From Archivesica marissinica (lineage: Eukaryota; Mollusca; Bivalvia; Venerida; Vesicomyidae): a DNA stretch of 64,000 bases. Within the stretch, counting starts at the first letter, position 1, and every line of letters begins with the position of its first letter. Below the pieces are notes generated by a model, which did no database searches, was not told the origin of the DNA, and was given only the letters and a program-made list of their open reading frames with translations. The position numbers and the translations under genes were made by a program. Shown here one piece after another: positions 47,301-61,200 of the stretch. Location: positions 6,023,301 through 6,087,300 of the forward strand of contig CM026390.1 in NCBI GenBank assembly GCA_014843695.1, written 5' to 3'.

Positions 47301-50300
47301 ACCAAGCCCAATCAGTAGAGTATATCCCATGAATCGAGCCAAGTCAGTACAGTATATTCCATGAACCAAGCCCAGTGAATACAGTATATTCCATGAACCA
47401 AGCCCAGTGAATACAGTATATCCCATGAACCGAGCCCAGTCAGTACAGTATATCCCATGAACCAAGCCCAGTCAGTACAGTATATCCCAGGAACCGAGCC
47501 CAATCAGTAGGGTATATCCCATGAACCGAGCCCAATCAGTAGAGTATATCCCATGAACCAAGCCCAATCAGTACAGTATATCCCATGAACCGAGCCCAGT
47601 CAGTACAGTATACCCCATGAACCAAGCCCAGTCAGTACAGTATATCCCATGAACCGAACCCAGTCAGTACCGTATATCCCATGAACCAAGTCCAGTCAGT
47701 ACAGTATATCCCATGAACCGAGCCCAGTCAGTACAGTATATCCCATGAACCGAGCCCAGTCAGTACAGTATATCCCATGAACCGAGCCCAGTCAGTACAG
47801 TATATCCCATGAAAATCAGTACAGTATATCCCATGAACCAAGCCCAATCAGTACAGTATATCCCATGAACCGAGCCCAGTCAGTACAGTATATCCCATGA
47901 ACCTAGCCCAATCAGTACAGTATATCCCATGAACCGAGCCCAGTCAGTATAGTATATCCCATGAACAGAGCCCAGTCAGTACAGTATATCCCATGAACCG
48001 AGCCCAATCAGTACAGTATATCCCATGAACCGAGCCCAATCAGTACAGTATATCCCATGAACCAAGCCCAGTCAGTAGAGTATATCCCAAGAACAGAACC
48101 CAATCAGTACAGTATATCCCATGAACCGAGCCCAATCAGTACAGTATATCCCATGAACCGAGCCCAATCAGTACAGTATATCCCATGAACCAAGCCCAGT
48201 CAGTAAGTATATCCCATGACAGAGCCCAATCAGTACAGTATATCCCATGAACCGAGCCCAATCAGTACAGTATATCCCATGAACCGAGCCCAGTCAGTAC
48301 AGTATATCCCATGAACCAAGCCCAGTCAGTACAGTATATCCCATGAACCGAGCCCAGTCAGTACAGTATATCCCATGAACCGAGCCCAATCAGTACAGTA
48401 TATCCCATGAACCGAGCCCAATCAGTACAGTATATCCCATGAACCGAGCCCAGTCAGTACAGTATATCCCATGAACCGAGCCCAAAGTACAGTATATCCC
48501 ATGAACCGAGCCAATCAGTACAGTATATCCCATGAACCGAGCCCAATCAGTACAGTATATCCCATGAACCGAGCCCAATCAGTACAGTATATCCCATGAA
48601 CCGAGCCCAGTCAGTACAGTATATCCCATGAACCGAGCCCAGTCAGTACAGTATATCCCATGAACCGAGCCATCAGTACAGTATATCCAGAACCGAGCCC
48701 AGTCAGTACAGTATATCCCATGAACCGAGCCCAATCAGTACAGTATATCCCATGAACCGAGCCCAATCAGTACAGTATATCCCATGAACCGAGCCCAGTC
48801 AGTACAGTATATCCCATGAACCGAGCCCAATCAGTACAGTATATCCCATGAACCGAGCCCAGTCAGTACAGTATATCCCATGAACCGAGCCCATCAGTAC
48901 AGTATATCCCATGAAATCAGTACAGTATATCCCATGAACCGAGCCCAGTCAGTACAGTATATCCCATGAACCGAGCCCAGTCAGTACAGTATATCCCATG
49001 AACCGAGCCCAGTCAGTACAGTATATCCCATGAACCGAGCCCAATCAGTACAGTATATCCCATGAACCGAGCCCAATCAGTACAGTATATCCCATGAACC
49101 GAGCCCAATCAGTACAGTATATCCCATGAACCGAGCCCAATCAGTACAGTATATCCCATGAACCGAGCCCAATCAGTACAGTATATCCCATGAACCGAGC
49201 CCAATCAGTACAGTATATCCCATGAACCGAGCCCAGTCAGTACAGTATATCCCATGAACCAAGCCCAGTCAGTACAGTATATCCCATGAACCGAGCCCAA
49301 TCAGTACAGTATATCCCATGAACCGAGCCCAATCAGTACAGTATATCCCATGAACCGAGCCCAATCAGTACAGTATATCCCATGAACCGAGCCCAGTCAG
49401 TACAGTATATCCCATGAACCGAGCCCAGTCAGTACAGTATATCCCATGAACCGAGCCCAATCAGTACAGTATATCCCATGAACCAGCCCAGTCAGTACAG
49501 TATATCCCATGAACCGAGCCCAGTCAGTACAGTATATCCCATGAACCGAGCCCAGTCAGTACAGTATATCCCATGAACCGAGCCCAGTCAGTACAGTATA
49601 TCCCATGAAAATCAGTACAGTATATCCCATGAACCAAGCCCAATCAGTACAGTATATCCCATGAACCGAGCCCAGTCAGTACAGTATATCCCATGAACCG
49701 AGCCCAATCAGTACAGTATATCCCATGAACCGAGCCTAGTACAGTATATCCCATGAACCGAGCCCAGTCAGTACAGTATATCCCATGAACCGAGCCCAAT
49801 CAGTACAGTATATCCCATGAACCGAGCCCAGTCAGTACAGTATATCCCATGAACCGAGCCCAATCAGTACAGTATATCCCATGAACCGAGCCCAATCAGT
49901 ACAGTATATCCCATGAACCAGGAGCCCAGTCAGTACAGTATATCCCATGAACCGAGCCCAGTCAGTACAGTATATCCCATGAACCGAGCCCAGTCAGTAC
50001 AGTATATCCCATGAACCGAGCCCAATCAGTACAATATATCCCATGAACCAAGCCCAATCAGTACAGTATATCCCATGAACCGAGCCCAATCAGTACAGTA
50101 TATCCCATGAACCGAGCCCAATCAGTACAGTATATCCCATGAACCGAGCCCAATCAGTACAGTATACCCCATGAACCGAGCCCAATCAGTACAGTATATC
50201 CCATCAACCAAGCCCAATCAGTAGAGTATATCCCATGAATCGAGCCAAGTCAGTACAGTATATTCCATGAACCAAGCCCAGTGAATACAGTATATTCCAT

Positions 50301-51284
50301 GAACCAAGCCCAGTGAATACAGTATATCCCATGAACCGAGCCCAGTTAGTACAGTATATCCCATGAACCAAGCCCAGTCAGTACAGTATATCCCATGAAC
50401 CGAGCCCAATCAGTACAGTATACACCATGAACCGAGCCCAGTCAGTACAGTATATCCCATGAACCGAGCCCAGTTAGTACAGTATATCCCATGAACCGAG
50501 CCCAATCAGTACAGTATACCCGATGAACCGAGCACAATCAGTACAGTATATCCTATGAAACGAGCCCAGTTAGTACAGTATATCCCATGAACCAAGCCCA
50601 GTCAGTATAGTATATCACATGAACCAAGCCCAGTCAATACAGTATATCCCATGAACCGAGCCCGGTCAGTACAGTATATTCCATGAACCGAGCCCAGTCA
50701 GTACAGTATATCCCATGAACCGAGCCCAGTCAGTACAGTATATTCCATGAACCGAGCCCATTCAGTACAGTATATCCCATGAACCGAGCCCAATCATTAC
50801 AGTATATCCCATAAACCGAGCCCAATCAGTACAGTATACCCCATGAACCAAGCCCAATCAGTACAGTATATCCCATGAACCGAGCCCAATAAGTACAGTA
50901 TATCCCATGAACCGAGCCCAGTCAGTACAGTATATCCCATGAACCAAGCCCAGTCAGTACAGTATATCCCATGAACCGAGCCCAATCAGTACAGTATATA
51001 CCATGAACCGAGCCCAGTCAGTACAGTATATCCCATGAACCGAGCCCAATCAGTACAGTATATCCCATGAACCGAGCCCAATCAGTACAGTATATCCCAT
51101 GAACCGAGCCCAGTCAGTACAGTATATCCCATGAACCGAGCCCAATCAGTACAGTATATCCCATGAACCGAGCCCAATCAGTACAGTATATCCCATGAAC
51201 CGAGCCCAATCAGTACAGTATATCCCATGAACCGAGCCCAATCAGTACAGTATATCCCATGAACCAAGCCCAGTCAATACAGTA
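44335..51284. repeat. Satellite array D, 32-bp unit, about 217 copies
   Basis: The monomer contains CAGTACAGTATATCCCATGA then ACCGAGCCCA. Variants include CCAAGCCC/CCGAGCCC, CCAATCAG/CCAGTCAG, AGAGTATAT and ATTCCATG. A rare GCCAAGTC block followed by two AGTGAATACAG monomers recurs at 45171, 47338 and 50244, which shows multi-monomer duplications. The array runs into a gap on the right. Minus-strand open frames of 62-63 codons with a 32-residue period are artefacts. Confidence 0.97.
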
Positions 51285-52284
51285 NNNNNNNNNNNNNNNN
51301 NNNNNNNNNNNNNNNNNNNNNNNNNNNNNNNNNNNNNNNNNNNNNNNNNNNNNNNNNNNNNNNNNNNNNNNNNNNNNNNNNNNNNNNNNNNNNNNNNNNN
51401 NNNNNNNNNNNNNNNNNNNNNNNNNNNNNNNNNNNNNNNNNNNNNNNNNNNNNNNNNNNNNNNNNNNNNNNNNNNNNNNNNNNNNNNNNNNNNNNNNNNN
51501 NNNNNNNNNNNNNNNNNNNNNNNNNNNNNNNNNNNNNNNNNNNNNNNNNNNNNNNNNNNNNNNNNNNNNNNNNNNNNNNNNNNNNNNNNNNNNNNNNNNN
51601 NNNNNNNNNNNNNNNNNNNNNNNNNNNNNNNNNNNNNNNNNNNNNNNNNNNNNNNNNNNNNNNNNNNNNNNNNNNNNNNNNNNNNNNNNNNNNNNNNNNN
51701 NNNNNNNNNNNNNNNNNNNNNNNNNNNNNNNNNNNNNNNNNNNNNNNNNNNNNNNNNNNNNNNNNNNNNNNNNNNNNNNNNNNNNNNNNNNNNNNNNNNN
51801 NNNNNNNNNNNNNNNNNNNNNNNNNNNNNNNNNNNNNNNNNNNNNNNNNNNNNNNNNNNNNNNNNNNNNNNNNNNNNNNNNNNNNNNNNNNNNNNNNNNN
51901 NNNNNNNNNNNNNNNNNNNNNNNNNNNNNNNNNNNNNNNNNNNNNNNNNNNNNNNNNNNNNNNNNNNNNNNNNNNNNNNNNNNNNNNNNNNNNNNNNNNN
52001 NNNNNNNNNNNNNNNNNNNNNNNNNNNNNNNNNNNNNNNNNNNNNNNNNNNNNNNNNNNNNNNNNNNNNNNNNNNNNNNNNNNNNNNNNNNNNNNNNNNN
52101 NNNNNNNNNNNNNNNNNNNNNNNNNNNNNNNNNNNNNNNNNNNNNNNNNNNNNNNNNNNNNNNNNNNNNNNNNNNNNNNNNNNNNNNNNNNNNNNNNNNN
52201 NNNNNNNNNNNNNNNNNNNNNNNNNNNNNNNNNNNNNNNNNNNNNNNNNNNNNNNNNNNNNNNNNNNNNNNNNNNNNNNNNNNN
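51285..52284. other. Assembly gap, exactly 1000 N
   Basis: A placeholder run of Ns between array D and array E. Both flanks are unrelated satellites, so the adjacency comes from scaffolding and is not read sequence. Confidence 0.99.
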
Positions 52285-55200
52285 TCGAGGCACTAAGACC
52301 TAAACATGTAATGGTGACCCTAGTTCTCGAGATACTAAGACTTAAACATGTAATGGTGACCCTAGTTCTCGAGGTACTAAGACCTAAACATGTAATGGTG
52401 ACCCTAGTTCTCGAGGTACTAAGACTTAAACATGTAATGGTGACCCTAGTTCTCGAGGTACTAAGACCTAAACATGTAATGGTGACCCTAGTTCTCGAGG
52501 TACTAAGACTTAAACATGTAATGGTGACCCTAGTTCTCGAGATACTAAGACTTAAACATGTAATGGTGACCCTAGTTCTCGAGGTACTAAGACTTAAACA
52601 TGTAATGGTGACCCTAGTTCTCGAGATACTAAGACTTAAACATGTAATGGTGACCCTAGTTCTCGAGGTACTAAGACCTAAACATGTAATGGTGACCCTA
52701 GTTCTCGAGATACTAAGACTTAAACATGTAATGGTGACCCTAGTTCTCGAGGTACTAAGACTTAAACATGTAATGGTGACCCTAGTTCTCGAGGTACTAA
52801 GACTTAAACATGTAATGGTGACCCTAGTTCTCGAGGTACTAAGACTTAAACATGTAATGGTGACCCTAGTTCTCGAGGCACTAAGAACTAAACATGTAAT
52901 GGTGACCCTAGTTCTCGAGATACTAAGACTTAAACATGTAATGGTGACCCTAGTTCTCGAGGTACTAAGACCTAAACATGTAATGGTGACCCTAGTTCTC
53001 GAGATACTAAGACTTAAACATGTAATGGTGACCCTAGTTCTCGAGATACTAAGACTTAACATGTAATGGTTACCCTAGTTCTCGAGGTACTAAGACTTAA
53101 ACATGTAATGGTGACCCTAGTTCTCGAGGTACTAAGACTTAAACATGTAATGGTGACCCTAGTTCTCGAGGTACTAAGACCTAAACATGTAATGGTGACC
53201 CTAGTTCTCGAGATACTAAGACTTAAACATGTAATGGTGACCCTAGTTCTCGAGATACTAAGACTTAAACATGTAATGGTGACCCTAGTTCTCGAGGTAC
53301 TAAGACCTAAACATGTAATGGTGACCCTAGTTCTCGAGATACTAAGACTTAAACATGTAATGGTGACCCTAGTTCTCGAGGTACTAAGACTAAACATGTA
53401 ATGGTGACCCTAGTTCTCGAGATACTAAGACTTAAACATGTAATGGTGACCCTAGTTCTCGAGGTACTAAGACCTAAACATGTAATGGTGACCCTAGTTC
53501 TCGAGATACTAAGACTTAAACATGTAATGGTGACCCTAGTTCTCGATATAGACTTAAACATGTAATGGTGACCCTAGTTCTCGAGGTACTAAGACCTAAA
53601 CATGTAATGGTGACCCTAGTTCTCGAGATACTAAGACTTAAACATGTAATGGTGACCCTAGTTCTCGAGGTACTAAGACTTAAACATGTAATGGTGACCC
53701 TAGTTCTCGAGGTACTAAGACCTAAACATGTAATGGTGACCCTAGTTCTCGAGGTACTAAGACTTAAACATGTAATGGTGACCCTAGTTCTCGAGGTACT
53801 AAGACTTAAACATGTAATGGTGACCCTAGTTCTCGAGGTACTAAGACTTAAACATGTAATGTTGACCCTAGTTCTCGAGATACTAAGACTTAAACATGTA
53901 ATGGTGACCCTAGTTCTCGAGGTACTAAGACTTAACATGTAATGGTTACCCTAGTTCTCGAGGTACTAAGACTTAAACATGTAATGGTGACCCTAGTTCT
54001 CGAGGTACTAAGACTTAAACATGTAATTGTGACCCTAGTTCTCGAGGTACTAAGACCTAAACATGTAATGGTGACCCTAGTTCTCGAGATACTAAGACTT
54101 AAACATGTAATGGTGACCCTAGTTCTCGAGATACTAAGACTTAAACATGTAATGGTGACCCTAGTTCTCGAGGTACTAAGACCTAAACATGTAATGGTGA
54201 CCCTAGTTCTCGAGGTACTAAGACTAAACATGTAATGGTGACCCTAGTTCTCGAGGTACTAAGACTTAAACATGTAATGGTGACCCTAGTTCTCGAGGTA
54301 CTAAGACCTAAACATGTAATGGTGACCCTAGTTCTCGAGATACTAAGACTTAAACATGTAATGGTGACCCTAGTTCTCGAGGTACTAAGACCTAAACATG
54401 TAATGGTGACCCTAGTTCTCGAGATACTAAGACTTAAACATGTAATGGTGACCCTAGTTCTCGAGGTACTAAGACTTAAACATGTAATGGTGACCCTAGT
54501 TCTCGAGGCACTAAGAACTAAACATGTAATGGTGACCCTAGTTCTCGAGATACTAAGACTTAAACATGTAATGTTGACCCTAGTTCTCGAGGTACTAAGA
54601 CCTAAACATGTAATGGTGACCCTAGTTCTCGAGATACTAAGACTTAAACATGTAATGGTGACCCTAGTTCTCGAGATACTGAGACTTATATATGTAATGG
54701 TGACCCTAGTTCTCGAGGTACTAAGACTTAAGCATGTAATGGTGACCCTAGTTCTTGAGGTACTAAGATTTAAACATGTATTGGTGACCCTAGTTCTCGA
54801 GGTACTAAGACTTAAACATGTAATGGTGACCATAGTTCTCGAGGTACTAAGATTTAAACATGTAATGGTGACCCTAGTTCTCGAGATACTAAGACTTAAA
54901 CATGTAATGGTGACCCTAGTTCTCGAGGTACTAAGACCTAAACATGTAATGGTGACCCTAGTTCTCGAGGTACTAAGACTTAAACATGTAATGGTGACCC
55001 TAGTTCTCGAGGTACTAAGACTTAAACATGTAATGGTGACCCTAGTTCTCGAGGTACTAAGACTTAAACATGTAATGGTGACCCTAGTTCTCGAGGTACT
55101 AAGACCTAAACATGTACTGGTGACCCTAGTTCTCGAGATACTAAGACTTAAACATGTAATGATGACCCTAGTTCTCGAGATACTAAGACTTAAACATGTA

Positions 55201-58200
55201 ATGGTGACCCTAGTTCTCGAGGTACTAAGACATAAACATGTAATGGTGACCCTAGTTCTCGAGATACTAAGACTTAAACATGTAATGTTGACCCTAGTTC
55301 TCGAGGTACTAAGACCTAAACATGTAATGGTGACCCTAGTTCTCGAGATACTGAGACGTATGCATGTAATGGTGACCCTAGTTCTCGAGGCACTAAGACC
55401 TAAACATGTAATGGTGAAACTAGTTCTCGAGATACTAAGACTTAAACATGTAATGGTGACCCTAGTTCTCGAGGTACTAAGACTTAAACATGTAATGGTG
55501 ACCCTAGTTCTTGAGGTACTAAGATTTAAACATGTATTGGTGATCCTAGTTCTCGAGGTACTAAGACTTAAACATGTAATGGTGACCCTAGTTCTCGAGG
55601 TACTAAGACTTAAACATGTAATGGTGACCCTAGTTCTCGAGATACTAAGACTTAAACATGTAATGGTGACCCTAGTTCTCGAGGTACTAAGACTTAACAT
55701 GTAATGGTTACCCTAGTTCTCGAGGTACTAAGACTTAAACATGTAATGGTGACCCTAGTTCTCGAGGTACTAAGACTTAAACATGTAATTGTGACCCTAG
55801 TTCTCGAGGTACTAAGACCTAAACATGTAATGGTGACCCTAGTTCTCGAGATACTAAGACTTAAACATGTAATGGTGACCCTAGTTCTCGAGGTACTAAG
55901 ACTTAAACATGTAATGGTGACCCTAGTTCTCGAGGTACTAAGACCTAAACATGTAATGGTGACCCTAGTTCTCGAGATACTAAGACTTAAACATGTAATG
56001 GTGACCCTAGTTCTCGAGGTACTAAGACTTAAACATGTAATGGTGACCCTAGTTCTCGAGGTACTAAGACTTAAACATGTAATGGTGACCCTAGTTCTCG
56101 AGGTACTAAGACTTAACATGTAATGGTGACCCTAGTTCTCGAGGTACTAAGACTTAAACATGTAATGGTGACCCTAGTTCTCGAGGTACTAAGACCTAAA
56201 CATGTAATGGTGACCCTAGTTCTCGAGGTACTAAGACTTAAACATGTAATGGTGACCCTAGTTCTCGAGGTACTAAGACTTAAACATGTAATGGTGACCC
56301 TAGTTCTCGAGGTACTAAGACTTAAACATGTAATGGTGACCCTAGTTCTCGAGGTACTAAGACTTAACATGTAATGGTGACCCTAGTTCTCGAGGTACTA
56401 AGACTTAAACATGTAATGGTGACCCTAGTTCTCGAGGTACTAAGACTTAAACATGTAATGGTGACCCTAGTTCTCGAGGTACTAAGACCTAAACATGTAA
56501 TGGTGACCCTAGTTCTCGAGGTACTAAGACCTAAACATGTAATGGTGACCCTAGTTCTCGAGGTACTAAGACTTAAACATGTAATGGTGACCCTAGTTCT
56601 CGAGGTACTAAGACTTAAACATGTAATGGTGACCCTAGTTCTCGAGGTACTAAGACTTAAACATGTAATGGTGACCCTAGTTCTCGAGGTACTAAGACCT
56701 AAACATGTAATGGTGACCCTAGTTCTCGAGATACTAAGACTTAAACATGTAATGGTGACCCTAGTTCTCGAGGTACTAAGACCTAAACATGTAATGGTGA
56801 CCCTAGTTCTCGAGGTACTAAGACTTAAACATGTAATGGTGACCCTAGTTCTCGAGATACTAAGACTTAAACATGTAATGGTGACCCTAGTTCTCGAGGT
56901 ACTAAGACCTAAACATGTAATGGTGACCCTAGTTCTCGAGGTACTAAGACTAACATGTAATGGTGACCCTAGTTCTCGAGGTACTAAGACTTAAACATGT
57001 AATGGTGACCCTAGTTCTCGAGATACTAAGACTTAAACATGTAATGGTGACCCTAGTTCTCGAGGTACTAAGACCTAAACATGTAATGGTGACCCTAGTT
57101 CTCGAGATACTGAGACTTATACATGTAATGGTGACCCTAGTTCTCGAGGTACTAAGACTTAAACATGTAATGGTGACCCTAGTTCTTGAGGTACTAAGAT
57201 TTAAACATGTATTGGTGACCCTAGTTATCGAGGTACTAAGACTTAAACATGTAATGGTGAACCTAGTTCTCGAGGTACTAAGACTTAACATGTAATGGTT
57301 AACCTAGTTCTCGAGGTACTAAGACTTAAACATGTAATGGTGACCCTAGTTCTCGAGGTACTAAGACTTAAACATGTAATTGTGACCCTAGTTCTCGAGG
57401 TACTAAGACCTAAACATGTAATGGTGACCCTAGTTCTCGAGATACTAAGACTTAAACATGTAATGGTGACCCTAGTTCTCGAGATACTAAGACTTAAACA
57501 TGTAATGGTGACCCTAGTTCTCGAGGTACTAAGACCTAAACATGTAATGGTGACCCTAGTTCTCGAGGTACTAAGACCTAAACATGTAATGGTGACCCTA
57601 GTTCTCGAGGTACTAAGACCTAAACATGTAATGGTGACCCTAGTTCTCGAGGTACTAAGACTTAAACATGTAATGGTGACCCTAGTTCTCGAGGTACTAA
57701 GACTTAAACATGTAATGGTGACCCTAGTTCTCGAGGTACTAAGACTTAAACATGTAATGGTGACCCTAGTTCTCGAGGTACTAAGACTTAAACATGTAAT
57801 GGTGACCCTAGTTCTCGAGGTACTAAGACTTAAACATGTAATGGTGACCCTAGTTCTCGAGGTACTAAGACTTAAACATGTAATGGTGACCCTAGTTCTC
57901 GAGGTACTAAGACTTAACATGTAATGGTGACCCTAGTTCTCGAGGTACTAAGACTTAAACATGTAATGGTGACCCTAGTTCTCGAGGTACTAAGACTTAA
58001 ACATGTAATGGTGACCCTAGTTCTCGAGGTACTAAGACCTAAACATGTAATGGTGACCCTAGTTCTCGAGATACTAAGACTTAAACATGTAATGGTGACC
58101 CTAGTTCTCGAGGTACTAAGACTTAAACATGTAATGGTGACCCTAGTTCTCGAGGTACTAAGACCTAAACATGTAATGGTGACCCTAGTTCTCGAGGTAC

Positions 58201-61200
58201 TAAGACTTAAACATGTAATGGTGACCCTAGTTCTCGAGGTACTAAGACTTAAACATGTAATGGTGACCCTAGTTCTCGAGATACTAAGACTTAAACATGT
58301 AATGGTGACCCTAGTTCTCGAGGTACTAAGACTTAACATGTAATGGTTACCCTAGTTCTCGAGGTACTAAGACTTAAACATGTAATGGTGACCCTAGTTC
58401 TCGAGGTACTAAGACTTAAACATGTAATGGTGACCCTAGTTCTCGAGGTACTAAGACCTAAACATGTAATGGTGACCCTAGTTCTCGAGATACTAAGACT
58501 TAAACATGTAATGGTGACCCTAGTTCTCGAGGTACTAAGACTTAAACATGTAATGGTGACCCTAGTTCTTGAGGTACTAAGATTTAAACATGTATTGGTG
58601 ACCCTAGTTCTCGAGGTACTAAGACTTAAACATGTAATGGTGACCCTAGTTCTCGAGGTACTAAGACTTAAACATGTAATGGTGACCCTAGTTCTCGAGA
58701 TACTAAGACTTAAACATGTAATGGTGACCCTAGTTCTCGAGGTACTAAGACTTAACATGTAATGGTGACCCTAGTTCTCGAGGTACTAAGACTTAAACAT
58801 GTAATGGTGACCCTAGTTCTCGAGGTACTAAGACTTAAACATGTAATGGTGACCCTAGTTCTCGAGGTACTAAGACTAAACATGTAATGGTGACCCTAGT
58901 TCTCGAGATACTAAGACTTAAACATGTAATGGTGACCCTAGTTCTCGAGGTACTAAGACTAAACATGTAATGGTGACCCTAGTTCTCGAGGTACTAAGAC
59001 TTAAACATGTAATGGTGACCCTAGTTCTCGAGGTACTAAGACTTAACATGTAATGGTGACCCTAGTTCTCGAGGTACTAAGACTTAAACATGTAATGGTG
59101 ACCCTAGTTCTCGAGGTACTAAGACCTAAACATGTAATGGTGACCCTAGTTCTCGAGATACTAAGACTTAAACATGTAATGGTGACCCTAGTTCTCGAGG
59201 TACTAAGACCTAAACATGTAATGGTGACCCTAGTTCTCGAGGTACTAAGACTTAAACATGTAATGGTGACCCTAGTTCTCGAGGTACTAAGACTTAAACA
59301 TGTAATGGTGACCCTAGTTCTCGAGATACTAAGACTTAAACATGTAATGGTGACCCTAGTTCTCGAGGTACTAAGACCTAAACATGTAATGGTGACCCTA
59401 GTTCTCGAGGTACTAAGACTTAAACATGTAATGGTGACCCTAGTTCTCGAGATACTAAGACTTAAACATGTAATGGTGACCCTAGTTCTCGAGGTACTAA
59501 GACCTAAACATGTAATGGTGACCCTAGTTCTCGAGGTACTAAGACTTAAACATGTAATGGTGACCCTAGTTCTCGAGGTACTAAGACTTAAACATGTAAT
59601 GGTGACCCTAGTTCTCGAGGTACTAAGACTTAACATGTAATGGTGACCCTAGTTCTCGAGGTACTAAGACTTAAACATGTAATGGTGACCCTAGTTCTCG
59701 AGGTACTAAGACTTAAACATGTAATGGTGACCCTAGTTCTCGAGGTACTAAGACTTAAACATGTAATGGTGACCCTAGTTCTCGAGACTAAGACTTAAAC
59801 ATGTAATGGTGACCCTAGTTCTCGAGGTACTAAGACTTAAACATGTAATGGTGACCCTAGTTCTCGAGGTACTAAGACCTAAACATGTAATGGTGACCCT
59901 AGTTCTCGAGGTACTAAGACTTAAACATGTAATGGTGACCCTAGTTCTCGAGGTACTAAGACTTAAACATGTAATGGTGACCCTAGTTCTCGAGGTACTA
60001 AGACCTAAACATGTAATGGTGACCCTAGTTCTCGAGATACTAAGACTTAAACATGTAATGGTGACCCTAGTTCTCGAGGTACTAAGACTTAAACATGTAA
60101 TGGTGACCCTAGTTCTTGAGGTACTAAGATTTAAACATGTATTGGTGACCCTAGTTCTCGAGGTACTAAGACTTAAACATGTAATGGTGACCCTAGTTCT
60201 CGAGGTACTAAGACTTAAACATGTAATGGTGACCCTAGTTCTCGAGATACTAAGACTTAAACATGTAATGGTGACCCTAGTTCTCGAGGTACTAAGACTT
60301 AACATGTAATGGTTACCCTAGTTCTCGAGGTACTAAGACTTTAACATGTAATGGTGACCCTAGTTCTCGAGGTACTAAGACCTAAACATGTAATGGTGAC
60401 CCTAGTTCTCGAGATACTAAGAATTAAACATGTAATGGTGACCCTAGTTCTCGAGGTACTAAGACTTAAACATGTAATGGTGACCCTAGTTCTCGAGGTA
60501 CTAAGACCTAAACATGTAATGGTGACCCTAGTTCTCGAGATAATAAGACTTAAACATGTAATGTTGACCCTAGTTCTCGAGGTACTAAGACCTAAACATG
60601 TAATGGTGACCCTAGTTCTCGAGATACTGAGACGTACGCATGTAATGGTGACCCTAGTTCTCGAGGTACTAAGACTTAAACATGTAATGGTGACCCTAGT
60701 TCTCGAGGTACTAAGACCTAAACATGTAATGGTGACCCTAGTTCTCGAGATACTAAGACTTAAACATGTAATGGTGACCCTAGTTCTCGAGGTACTAAGA
60801 CTTAACATGTAATGGTTACCTTAGTTCTCGAGGTACTAAGACTTAAACATGTAATGGTGACCCTAGTTCTCGAGGTACTAAGACTTAAACATGTAATTGT
60901 GACCCTAGTTCTCGAGGTACTAAGACCTAAACATGTAATGGTGACCCTAGTTCTCGAGATACTAAGACTTAAACATGTAATGGTGACCCTAGTTCTCGAG
61001 GTACTAATACTTAAACATGTAATGGTGACCCTAGTTCTTGAGGTACTAAGATTTAAACATGTATTGGTGATCCTAGTTCTCGAGGTACTAAGACTTAAAC
61101 ATGTAATGGTGACCCTAGTTCTCGAGATACTAAGACTTAAACATGTAATGGTGACCCTAGTTCTCGAGATACTAAGACTTAAACATGTAATGGTGACCCT

